Assembly (NCBI GenBank): GCA_005784505.1
Contig: VCAZ01000039.1
Location: forward strand, 2,816,001-2,880,000
Source: Bagarius yarrelli
Taxonomy: Eukaryota > Chordata > Actinopteri > Siluriformes > Sisoridae
Direction: 5' to 3'
Length of the DNA stretch: 64,000 nucleotides
In this document: positions 34,302-46,797 of the stretch, piece after piece
How positions within the stretch are numbered: position 1 is the first letter of the stretch
How the letters are laid out: each line of letters opens with the position of its first letter
Position numbers and translations under genes: made by a program
The notes under the pieces: generated by a model
Database searches by the model: none
What the model saw: only the letters and a program-made list of their open reading frames with translations
What the model was told of the DNA's origin: nothing

Positions 34302-34960
34302 GTTCTGTCTTAATACCACCACTATCAGGTCGCGATTATAGAAACCATCAATACTACACACGGCATGGTGTTACACAGAGAGAGAGAGACATATCTCGTT
34401 TTAAGAGTGAGTATTATCATTTTTATTAAAGGAAAAAACCCTTTCAAGACTCCAAACCTCTACACTACAGCCACAACTGTACCACCCACATCATCTGGAG
34501 CAGTTCAGAATCAATATTTATCTAAATAACATCACAAAAACATTAAAAAATTTAATTCCTTGGGCTGAGACAAGCGAGTTATCTTCAGGTTTAGCCGACC
34601 TGTTCTCATGATGTCTAGCTTTTCTGGGAAAAGTCCGCCTTGAAAATGGATTTTTAAGTATAAAAAAAGTATAAGGATATAAGTCCAAGATAAAATCAAT
34701 TACTCTTCCTCCGTCAGCCATTGTGGGGGTAAAAATTCTAATTCAACTGTATTCTTGTGTGCAGATCGCTACAGACGTGTTTTGCTAGTCAAACTTAATC
34801 AACTAATCAGGGGACAGAAAAATGCTGATGTTACTGAGGGCTCACAATAAGCAGTGCAGCAAGAGAAACGCTACGAAATGAAGAGAATAAACTGATGGGA
34901 ATAAATTAATACAAGTGTTTAAGTTTGTAAATAAATACTGCAACTACTCACCTCAGTGGG
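34302..34960. repeat. dispersed repeat, unknown class (copy 1)
   Basis: Shares TAATACCACCACTATCA, CTCCAAACCTCTACACTACA and GAGAAACGCTA.GAAATGAAG with 50850-51320 in the same order. Copy 1 has an extra GA-rich segment near 34375-34440. No coding frame; class unknown. Confidence 0.6.
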
Positions 34961-35924
34961 TTTATTACAACCCTGTTCATCGTTAATTTTTTACTCCGAT
35001 AGTTCATTGGGATGCGGCTCAGAATAATGGCTCAAGAGACAAGAAATCAAACAGTAAATAGAGATTTAAACAAGTTGAAATGTTGGAGAATTTTATTGTG
35101 GCAATACTAACATAGAAAACAATTCAGAAATGAACACAGAATCAAAATCGACATTACAAACTTTATAAGGCTTCGGGTCCCAGTGTTCCACAGACTGGGC
35201 TGGGTTTTTTTTTTTTTTAAACGTGGTTTTCCCAGAGTCGCATTATAGAAATAACAAAGACTGAAATAAAAATGTGTAAAAGCGTTTGTTTTTTCAGGCA
35301 TGCGAAAAAAAAGGTTTTTTTTTCTTCTTTTCAAGCATGTGGCAAATTATGGAAAATAATTGCATATAACAACACAGTAATTATGTTTTCCAAAGTTGCA
35401 TATTTTTTTAATTGGTTTTCACTCTGTGATTTTAGCAAGGAATGAAAATGTGTTGCTTTATTTGCAAGACGAATTAGTTCTTTTGTTCGACTTACGTCAT
35501 TATAATGGTGACACTGATAAAAAATAGAAAAGTAACGAACAGCCGTTTGGTTGTAATTACACAATAGAAACACAATCTCACAAATAGAATCAATTTCAAT
35601 TTGACTTTCAATCCAGTTTATTCTTTTTCCCCATTTCATTTTTCTTTTTGTGTGAAGTGGGTTTTTTTCTAGCATTTAGAAATCTTACACAATTTTAACA
35701 AAACTAAAACAAAGATTCTGTACTTTTTTACACTAGACATTATGAATATTTAATGATTATGGAATGCGGGTATGTTTTATTAAAGTTCTTACTGAATTTT
35801 ATCAAGTGAAACTATTCATCTGGTAGTCATTTTAATAGAAACACCTGCTCCTTTATGAACTTATGAACCAGATTCAGCCTAAATCATGTGACAGCATAAC
35901 AGTGATTAATATTAATGCAGATAC

Positions 35925-36105
35925 ATTAGCATTTATCAGATGTTCTTATTCGAAGCAACTTACATTTATCTCGTTTTTTTTTTATCCAACTGAGCTGTTA
36001 AGCGTTAAGGGCCTTGCTTAGGGGCCCAGTATGGACAATTTGGTATTGCTGGGAATGTAAATCCACAATCAGCAGTCCAGCACCTTTACCACTTCCCCAA
36101 ATCCA
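35925..36105 (-). mobile_element. SINE family A, inverted
   Basis: CAACTTACATTTATCTCG, GGGGCCCAGTATGGAC and AGCAGTCCAGCACC. It faces the plus copy at 36272-36450. Confidence 0.8.
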
Positions 36106-36271
36106 GAAACAAACACGGTCTTATTAGAGTCTGCTAAGCTTTTGATCTGCGTAAAAAAAAAGAAAAACGTTTAGGCTACCAGGAAAGTTGTAGTGATTTA
36201 AATAACTACCCCTATACAACCATGGTGAGCAGAAAAGCATTTCAAAATGAGGTGGTTGAAGGAACAGAAGC

Positions 36272-36450
36272 AAATGGTAGCACAGTGGTTGAAGTGTTGG
36301 ACTGCTAATTGGAAGATCTGGGTTTGATTCCCAGGCACCAAGTTCCCACTGTTGGGCCCCTGAGCCCTTAATTGCTCAGATGTATAAAAGAGATAAATGT
36401 AAGTCGTTCTGGATAAGGACGTCTGCCAAATGCTGTAAATGTAAATGTAA
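36272..36450 (+). mobile_element. SINE family A, near-complete
   Basis: GGTAGCACAGTGGTTGAAGT, GGGTTTGATTCCCAGGCACC, then TCTGGATAAGGACGTCTGCC and a short AAATGTA-type tail. Confidence 0.85.
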
Positions 36451-37325
36451 TTTCTACATAAAGATAAATTCACCTTATGGTTTACAGTAACTGAAGGTAA
36501 TTGTGAGGTGAAAACACAAAAGCTCATAAAAGAAACATTGATCATTTGCTGTATGTCTTGTTCAGGTTTGCAAACATGGATGCGCTACATTATAAAAGAT
36601 TAAATAAAGAACCACAATCCGAAAACTTATTGATTTCTTGTAACATGGCGTATGGAAAAGATGCTGTAGCTACATTGAGAATGTATAATTTATCTATCCC
36701 TCTGTTTTAGCTACAGCATAAACATCTGGTTTAGCCCTAATTTGTCTGGTTTCGCTGGTCATGGGTTTACACACTTATACACACACATACACATAATCAC
36801 AAGCATATAGCATCTACTATCTACAACACTACTGCTACTTGTGTTTCTTTTTTTTTTTTAACATTTTATTTCCTTTTATTTTTTTACGTTTAAACAAAAA
36901 CGAACAACAGCAATCATAAAATCGTGACGGAATGGAACTTTTCAATAGCATCACATGATCCAAAAACGATCTTTACTCTCACGATTGGAGGTAAGACAAG
37001 ATCCCATTCCTGCTGCTCCTTCATTCCAATGTACAAATGTCATGCGAAGAATTATGCCGATAATTAATTACACAAGCTCTAAGACACGTTCAGTGATAAT
37101 GGTGTGTATTTGTTTTCACAGTATTTACAGACAGAAGCATGCGGCCCACTCGGTTGTTTAATACGGCGAAATAAAGGGGTTAAAAAAGCTCACACATAAC
37201 ATGAGAATATGATTTTTGGAACCATCTATCATCGCAGTTATGTATGCTGGAGCACTAATCACTTACACTCTCGATAGATATGAAGTGATATGCATAATGC
37301 CTGAAAAGTTTATATATATATATAA

Positions 37326-37360
<35 letters not shown>

Positions 37361-39105
37361 CAGTAAAGGCTTCTTCACCACTGATGAGCTGTAAATGACA
37401 AAACCATGAATATGATACGTAGGTAATGGGCATGTTTAAGGTTTGCTGCGATTAAATGTGCAGATCCTTCGGCAAGTCTTGCGCAGTCCTGAGAATGTCG
37501 TATGTGACACCTTCTATCGCGTGACGGTATGATGCGACTATTAGCGGTATAGCCCGTTAGCCCTTGTGTTTCGCTCTTCTTCTTTTTTGAGTCTCGTCAC
37601 ATTACGTTGTTCAGCTACTGAAAGACTGACTAAAGTATACGTTCATCTATTTTTGATAAGTGTTTATTTTTTTAAATGTATTTCAATTGTTATCATTCGA
37701 TAGTTTGCAACAGTCTTCTGAAGCAAAATAGAGTGATTTTAAGACAATGTTTACTCAGTCTAAATTAAATAGACATATAACAGGAGTGGACAAATCAGTA
37801 CACTTAGGACAAGCATGTCTCGGGTATGAGCTATTAGTTTCTTTAATTTTATAACTAAAAAAACTATTTAGGACTGCATTTTTAGTGTTTAGCTTGCAGG
37901 GCTAATGCTAGGTCTCTGTAAGGGGGGGCACAGAGAGGGTAGGGGTTGAAAGGATTGGTAGTGTGTAGCAATCTGAATGTTTCCTGTTTAATATTATTTA
38001 GGGCTGTGTATCTGTTTAAGGGCCTAACGATACGATAAATGTCAAAACATACATATCGTGACCCATGTACACGATACAATAATCACGATATATTGCAATA
38101 CAATATATTGGCTAGTGTTACATTTATTACCAGAGGATTGAAAGACATTTTAACCAGTGGTTGTGTCATTGTTATTCTTGCAATCATTAGATCTTTGTCT
38201 GAGAACAATTATTTTATAATATTAGATTAGCCACCACTTTTACTAGTCATTTATTAATCAAAACACAGATCTGGGCAGGACAATGGGACTTTTTGACCGT
38301 ATGTAAATGACAGTATGATTTGTCCACTTCTGTACAGTATGTATATATATTTCAGTCAGATTTAAGCATAACGTATAGCGATTTATCTTTTCTACGCCTT
38401 AAAGGCATATAGTCTGGCTTTAACCTCTCGTTAACCTGATATTTATTCAGTTCTGTACAAACATTCTTTCATTCCTCGGCATGCAGTATCTGCCTATGAC
38501 ATCACATAATCTGGAAAAAAAAAGGTTTTTTTTGTTTTGTTTTTTTTTAAAATATTGTGCTATTATGTATAAGAAAAATCCACAGCTAACTCATGAAATT
38601 GTAATAAAAAATAGTTTGTATTTTTCCACTGCCCTGGCCTGATTCAATCGTTTTTTGTTTTTTTTATTGAAATAAGATATCTTAGTGTGTGTTTTTTTTT
38701 TTAATTGCTGTAAAAGTAAGCCTTACATAAAAAAATGTATAAAATGTTTTAAAAACAGATTTTTAGTTTTAACAGATAGCTCTTTTCCCGTTTTTTATTT
38801 TAATTTTTTATTTTCAAATATACACAATAGTCGAAATGCTGTGGCTTTAAGGAAAGAGGAAGGGAAGGTTTGTCCCAGACTCGTCCAAGAGCCAAATATG
38901 GTTATGAGCAAAGCCGTTGAATATTATAGGAAACTGATATAAATGATCTGATATAAAGATTGTGCACGTTTGCTACAGAAAAGTAATTAAATGCGTGTAA
39001 AGTGTGCTAATCCGTTTTATACTCATTGCTACTGGTGTAATTAACAGGACACTGCCGTGCTGTAATGATCAGAATGCATGAACCGACGATCCGTTACACT
39101 AAATA

Positions 39106-40382
39106 AGAGATGCACCAATCCAATACTGAGTCTGAGTATCAGGCTGATATTGAACCAGAAACTGTTACTATGACAAGTTTAACTCACCTAATTATCTTAC
39201 AGATCAGAATAAGTGTGTCCCAAATCGTAGTATGTTATAGTAGGTATTTTAAAGACTATATCGGACAGACATTGACATTTTGGATCTATGGACATTTTTT
39301 TTTTTAGCTAATATTGTCTAAAAATTCTTGCATGAGAAAAAAGAAGGAGGGGTTTTGTGACAGCAAGTAATGTTTACTTGAAAAAAGGGAAATAAATTAA
39401 GAAAACGGTCTAATAAGTTAACGAGTGAAATGATAAATTGACAACAAGCTAAAATGCAACAGGACGTTAGATTACGATGACTTCCCGCACTAGACAACTA
39501 GACAATTTGTCCTGTAAGCGTGTCTGCAGTACTTGTATACTCTTTTGCTACACACTCCAAAGTATGTATTCCCACAAAAAGAACATCTTTTTAGTGCATG
39601 GTAGCAAGATCACATTGAGATGCAGCACAGCTTTTATTATTAAAGGAAGAATAAAATGAAAATTGGGTCGAAGCTGCCCGCCGATTCAATTCCGCACCAA
39701 TTTAAACCTACACATTTTAAATTCCTCGTCGCATTTTTTCGGATAACCTTAACAAAAAATGACACAACCTACCAAATAACTCAGTGTTCTTTGTTCCAGC
39801 ACGTACTATCATGACCGTTATTCATTACCTTTAACATCAACGTTCCTTGAAACATTAAATTCCGTATAAAACAGCAATTTGACCGCATTTCCAAATTTTA
39901 GTAAATAGAATGTTTGGATCGTCCCACTAACGTCACTCCCAGTTAAGTTTTAGCAGCTACAAAGCTTTTTGTCCAGAAGACACTTGAAGTTACAACTGGA
40001 ACGATGATAAAGAGCTGACATCTGAGACTGTTTATTAAAGTTCACCTAAAAACTTCACTAAATCAAGAAATACTCACATTTTTCATCCATTTACGTTAAA
40101 ACAACCACAATAAAAGTCTGTGTAACTCACCTGGCCCTTTAGACTAGTATTAAATCCTGGGGTTTGTCTTCCAGGTAGACAACTGCTTCTGTTTTATACA
40201 GCTGTATCTGTCCAATTGGGATTGAGAATGTATTCAAATTGTGGGTATCAAAAATAAAGATTAAAGAATAAACTAAACTTATGACTTTATGAGCTGCTAC
40301 TTGATTTGTGAAGCTCAGTTGGGTTTGGACAGGGTCTCAGTATTGGATTAATGAAATGAATTGATGGGATCGGTGCATCTCT
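39106..40382. mobile_element. hAT-like non-autonomous element, AGAGATGCACC ends
   Basis: Left AGAGATGCACCAATCCAATA and right, reverse-complemented, AGAGATGCACCGATCCCATC. Just inside the ends, ACTGAG...TATC on the left faces CTCAGTATTGG on the right. About 1.28 kb with no transposase frame, between rasef and frmd3. Confidence 0.65.
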
Positions 40383-40712
40383 TCTTGAAGCTTCTTTCAG
40401 ACTGATTAGCTGCTGTTTTTGTTTTGTTTTTTTTGCTACAGATCTATACTACTTATTGAATGCTACATCTAAAACTAGCATAAAACATGTTCGAGTTGCA
40501 GCTTAGCATTTGCAGCTCCACTACTATTCATGGCTTTGCATACAGTTGCGGTTACGGGTGAATCTAGCCTGAGGGTGTGAGTTAAAAATTAAACTGCATG
40601 ATGTATGAGAGCAAACCTTCCTTTCTGATCAGTCTATTCCTCTTTACTGAGTAGCAGAAGTTCATCCCTGCTGATGGAGGGCCTTGTAGACGTATACTCT
40701 TCGATGTTAGTG

Positions 40713-41362
40713 TTAGTCCCCCCACAGATACTCTTTAAGGTGCTCGAGTTTGTAGCAGAGCCAGCGGCGCAGTGGGCAGTAGTACTCGTAGTGAAACTGC
40801 TCAAACTCAGGGGTTTCTCGGATGTCCTGTAGGAAAGAAACGTCCAGATCGGATTCCAGCAGAACCAGCAAAAGGACCAATAGGAAAAGGAGCAGGATTG
40901 AAGCTACAGCTATGAGCCGGACAGCACTGTGAAGAAATGCCTGGATCTGTGGCGTGCCATTCGATTGGCTACACAATGACGAACAGGCGCCCTCCTGAAT
41001 TATTTCTCGCTGCTGCTCAGCCCAAATCTCTGCCTGAATTTCTGGATTGGCATGGAGCTCCCTTAGCAAGCGCCCGGGGCTTTGGAACAGGAAGTCCACA
41101 CCACCCTGCGTTTCCTCCACTGGCGTGGGCATAACGCTCGAACACGGGCTGTATGCTGTATCTGAGATGGCGTGACACCTGTCTTCATCATCCTCCTCTA
41201 TCTCCTCCATGTTTCTTTCTTCGTCCTGTCCAGTGCCAAAAATGGATGATTCCTCCTCTACTGTCTCTTGGATTTCACACTTTGTTACCTCCAGATCAGA
41301 GGTTTCCATCATGGATGGCTTCATCGGGGACAGGTGAACTGAGTTTCTCAAGGCCAGGAGAC
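40713..41362 (-). CDS. frmd3: frmd3 terminal exon: acidic linker and C-terminal membrane anchor
   Basis: Encodes 215 residues and a TAA stop. An acidic stretch (EEIEEDDEDR) is followed by SSVMPTPVEE and VDFLFQSPGRLLRELHANPE. A strongly hydrophobic segment follows (LLLFLLVLLLVLL, about 40855-40917), then the conserved short tail ESDLDVSFLQDIRETPEFEQ and HYEYYCPLRRW. The anchor lies near the C-terminus, so FERM and linker should face the cytosol. Confidence 0.93.
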
Positions 41363-44300
41363 CTACAGAAGGACAGGGGATCATTATTGGACTTTTATGT
41401 TATTACATTAAAAATAAATACTTCAGTGTTTAAATTTTCATGGATCAGTTTTAGTAGATAATCTTTGAAAACCAGGTTTACATAAGAATTTTAACTCCTT
41501 AGACCTCAGATTTGTGAGATTACTTAAAAAAAAGTAGTCTGAGCAATGAAGCAACAATAACACAGGCGGTGAAGGCTCGATTGCGTGAAGGTGAAGTCCA
41601 GCTAAAAAGTAAAAATGCAGAACATTTACATATACATACTGAGTCATACAGTCTCCCAAGGAATTTAAGATTTTTAAATGTCAGAAATAAATGCAAAATC
41701 AAGCAGACTCTCTAGTATTTAAAATATTCAGAGGAGCCTGAATTGAGGAATAAGTCATCTATAGCCTGACACAGATATAGTTTTGGGATGTAGAACTCCA
41801 GAGTGTTTTAACGTGTGTAAAAGAAGCATGGCTTGAGTTTGTACTCTTTAGGTAACACCAGTGTAAAAATAGACCCAGCTGTCAGGCCAGTGTTAGAGAG
41901 TGACACTGGAAGAGAATTTTCAAACCTCTTCTATCCCATTTTCCTAAAAAAAATCCCATCCTATACCAATCCTATGAAAACACCAGGGAAAAATCCTGTC
42001 CCGTTCCCATAGCCAGTGTGGATTAAGTTAAGAGTGACTTCATCACCACTCTTGTCAAACAACACGTCTTTCACACAAATTTATTGAATTTTATGTATAT
42101 AATAAAATCTAATAATTTATATTTTTGTATAAAAGTTGTTATACTGAATGGTGCTGAAATTTAGCAAGCCAACTGCCTTAGACAGATAAAAGATCAAACA
42201 CAGTTTATACTGTAATTGAGTCATTCTCTCTGCAAGATTAGGACAGAAGCGAGAACCTGTCACCATAGCGACACAACCCAGGAGAGAAATACAGTACACA
42301 TATTTGAACACAGTGGGAGGAGGAGAGTCAGCAGTCCATTACTGATTGGCGTCATGGCAACAGTAAAAGTCAACAAAGATCAAGTGTGTGTGGGCGACTT
42401 TCTGAAGGAAGTGAATGAGCCAGTAAAGGAAAGAAACAGCTGTCGCCCAGTCAGCTTTTCAAGCAAAAGAAATTCAAAGGTTGACATTTGCGTCATTGCT
42501 TTGCCAACCTGCTAGCTATTATTTAAGGAGTATTATAAAACTTTTGGTTGTCACCAGGAAACCACTAAAACTTCTTGTACTTCTCAAATTCATCAGTCCA
42601 AACCTCATTTTTTGCTGGATATTTACTGCTTACTGATACTACTAACTTATTTGTGGCCTAACTATTTAAATGGTTTAGGAAAAAGATGTATCAACCCCTT
42701 AAGTATATCCTGACAATATCTTTGGAAAACCTGAAATACATTGCAGATGATCTTAAATCAGGGGTCAACAAACTTGGTCCTGCAGGGCTGGTATCAAGCA
42801 TAGTTTAACTCCAACCCTGAAAAAACACACCTGATCTATCTAATCAAGGTCTTGCTTGGCATACTTCAAACCTACGCACAGGTGTGTTGAGGCAAGTTCG
42901 AGGTAAATTCTGCAGGACACCAGCATTTCAAGACTCTTTTGGTGACCCCTGCCTTAAAAGATGAACAGGATTATCATCATGATCATCATATACTTTCTTA
43001 CCACTTCCTGTGATTCGTTCTCCATGGCTGAGCAGCCTTACATACACATCCTGAGCCGTGTGATTGGCTATGCGCGCAGCTGCAGGTTGTGCTGTGTGGT
43101 GATTCGCACCTGGCAGCGCATGGTTTCCATCATCTTTTGGGCATTTAGAGCATCCGCCACATTCAGGTCCTCGAATACCGTGTCATGAGACTTTTTAAAA
43201 TTCAAACCATTTTGATTTACATCCACGCTGGCATTTAGAACCTCATTTGGAGTCTTGTCTACATCAACACAGTCCTCAAGACTGTTTTGTACTTTGTTCA
43301 TGTCTACTGTCTCCTTCGAAACATCTATAACCTTTGCTAGACACACACTGTCTTTCAGAACTGTGTCATGAATCTCATCACTATTGGCATTCCCATTTAG
43401 AAAATTGTTTTCAGGTGTGTTTAGCTCCACAACACACTGCAGAACTTTGTCTTCAAACTTTTCCACATCCACACCTTTACATTTGTCTTCAACTTCAACT
43501 GCACCCATGCTACTCTTCAGAAATTCGCACTGAACTTTGTCTATGTCCACACCAACCTCCAAGCACTTATCCACTTCAACACCACTCTTTAAAACCTTGT
43601 CTTTAACCTTGTTTGCCTCAATGCCACTATCCAGAACCTTGTCTTCAAACTTGTCCACAGTCACACCATCCCCCAAAGCTTTGCCCTGCAAATTTTCTCT
43701 GTTAGAACAATCTTGGACTTTGGCACTATCCATACCAAAATCCAGAACTTCATTGTGAATCTTGCTCAGGTCATTACTTGACTCCAGATCCTCGTGTTGA
43801 ACTTGATCTACATCTTTGAAAATCTGTTTTTTGTCCATGTGAATGTTCTCCTCAAGAACCATGGACTGATCCTTGCCAACATTTATAGTATCCCCATCCA
43901 TTTCTCTTTGTAAAATCTCCAGACGTTCCCCAAAACCCTTGTTTGTACCCTCTATGCAGTTCGGACCTTCCTTCTTCCCAACTTCTTGTTCCTCCATTGC
44001 CACTCTTTGGTTGCTCGTTCTTGCCCCTGATCTTCTTGTCTGTGTACTCAAGCAGAATTTAGCATGATTATACGCCTTTAGATAAACGCAAACTCACACA
44101 CCCCTTATTCTGGGGTTCGACTAACCCCTGCTTGCCACTGAATGGCTGGGATGTGAGCAGTGTTAACATGGACGGCGCATTAAAGACCCGGATCATCCCA
44201 AATGCAGGATAGGCTATTTTTACAACGTTATCCGTTGCACATGGCAGTGCAAATCTCACAGGCCGATTATGGTGATGAGAAACACCCCAAAGGACTGCTG

Positions 44301-46765
44301 GTATACAATGCATTTCTAAAGACAGTGAAAGGAAAGGCTACTGTAGAGGATAAAGCAATGTGTGGAGGGGTAAAAATAAGTCAGAACCTTTAAACAAAGC
44401 CATCAAGATTCATAAATGTCTCTTGGAAATGGCATTAGATTATCGGTTCTGGCCAATTCATTAAGGAGGCACAGAAAGAGATAAGGTCATGTGAGGGATT
44501 ACTTCTGCAGGGCAGATTGAAGCTGTGGATTTCAAAGCGAATGGAATCTGAAACTCCACTCATCCTATGTACTGTAATCCTTTGTACAATTTTCATTATG
44601 ATTTTTAACGTCAACACTGAGGTTGCTGGGTTTAATATTTTGTGTTTTTCGCATCCCTATCAATCGGGGTTCGATTCCCAGCACTGCCAAGTTGCCACTA
44701 CTGGACCCCTAATTGCTCAGTTGTATGACTGAGATAAATATAAGCCGCTCTGGATAAGGACGCCTGCCAAATGCCGTAAATGTAAATTTAAGAGGAAGAA
44801 CAACATAATCATCCCAACTGTATGAAGACACTATTTTGTATGTTTTTGTGTATTTTTTCCGCAACGGATTAATTTATATGCAATGCAATGTTTCTGTGTG
44901 TGACGAATGTTAAGGATAACGAATCCAAAAAAAAAAAAAACCACATACGAAAATTTCAGACTAAGTGTGCGAAAACCTGAAATGTCATAGTTGTGTTTTA
45001 ATACGCTATTTCTGCAACTAAGTTCAGAGGGATTTAAAGTGTGTGGGTGGGACTGGAGAGCAGGGTGAGATAGAAAAATACCAAAAATAAATAATTCTGC
45101 ATTCTACGTGGCGGAAGATGGGGCAAGTGAGCCTCATGGGTGGGTGCGGGGGGGGGGGGGGGGTGGTGGTAAAACTGCAGCAGTATACAGTATTAGATAA
45201 TGCTGATCGGTCCACCTAAATATGTATGTAAGGACCAATTAGCGCAGTAACCTTGATGGTTTATTACAACACATACAATATATTAAGTGTCCTGCAATAC
45301 TTGCACAATATATACTGTTCAGTGCTAGAATGCTTATTATTTAGAGAACCGTCCTGTCTGTCTGCACTGTCAAGATTTGTACAAGACACACTTTATATAA
45401 TTTTATAGTTATTTGAGTAACCATTTGTGGTTTATTTAGCACCTTGGGAACAGAACAGCTATACATATGGTTAAAATGACAATAAGATCTCCTTGACTTG
45501 ACCTAAAAAAGTATCTAAATTAAGCCACCACTTTTATGTTTATGTTGAACTGGCTCAATATGAAGCAATCCGTTTACTCCGGTGTCTGTGTTTCAAAGGT
45601 CTACAGGGAATATGATCCAATGTATCAAGCCCTGTAAGCCGCACACACTGCTGGGGACTTAAGATCCCAGGACATCCCATGTGTCCTTATTTTCTCTCTT
45701 ACACTCACACAGTGTGTTCCAAGGTCACATGGCAGACCCGGATTAAAAAGTCTATATTGTAAAGGACACAAATTCTTGGGAAGTGTTGAGGATGTACTGT
45801 AACAGAGTCCCATAATAAAAATTGTTTAGTGTGTGTGTGGGTGGGTGGGTGTCTGTGTGCATTTATAATCTGTTTTATTTCTTTTATACCACAGCAGTTT
45901 ATCAACAGAATTTATTTTTGATACTTGAAGATTATTTTATTTATTTTTATCAACATTAAGTTATACTTAATAAACGTTTTGACCTTTAAAAATGACAAAC
46001 AATTATATTATATTAATATTTATATATATTTATACTGTATTGTTTTGTATAAATACATTTTGTATTTGTTTTATTTTTATTATATTATATTATATTATAC
46101 TATACTATTTAGTTTTTTATTTGTTCATTGCATTCAATAAATGGTAGTGTCTTCTACTGTTGAGCTGTAAATGAAAGTCCTGCGCTACAGCGCCACGCTG
46201 GTTTAACTGCGCTATTGCAGGTCATATTATATCAAAACAACAATTCGACAACAAAAATATTTGTCAACAATTTTCAATTGTCAATGTTGTTGATAATGCC
46301 GACTAATTGGAGCAAATTATATTTTATTTTCTGCTTTAGTTTCTGTCAATAAAATATTCTGTACTTGTGTTCCTGCATATTAAATCCTAAAAAAAAATCA
46401 TCCCCAGTGTCATCTGTAAGATATGTTTCGGCAGATTCGCAGCTCCCTAGATAAAAAACAAGCTCAAGACTCGAGATATATTCAGAAACACGTGTGTTGG
46501 GTCATAAGAAGTGTGAACGCTTATGTGCAGCTTTGGAATTTTTGCCAGATCAACCAGCTTGAAAGTACAACTTTTATACCCCCTCAGACGCTGTGCAAGC
46601 CTGAGCAAAGCACTATTAATCAAAGCTAACACACTGTCCCCTCAGATAATCAGGTGCATATTTTTAACCCTCTGATTGGACGCTCCACAGAGACATGGAC
46701 ATCAGCTGCTTAATTTCAGCTGAGTACTCGAGAACAGTCCATCTTCCACCTGTCAGCCCTTGAAT

Positions 46766-46797
<32 letters not shown>

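Larger units (their letters stand above)
32602..40712. other. tail-to-tail interval between rasef and frmd3
   Basis: No gene recognised in 8.1 kb. It must hold both 3' UTRs. Repeats seen: hAT-like pieces near 33080-33450, a dispersed repeat at 34302-34960, SINEs at 35925-36105 and 36272-36450, (TA)n at about 37311-37355, a hAT-like end near 38000-38105 and a 1.28-kb element at 39106-40382. An AATAAA at 33176 could end rasef but lies in repeat sequence. Confidence 0.6.

Noticed and set aside
42216..42515. 99-codon plus frame opposite frmd3
   Set aside because: No recognisable product, no splice or promoter support; length is within chance for the window.
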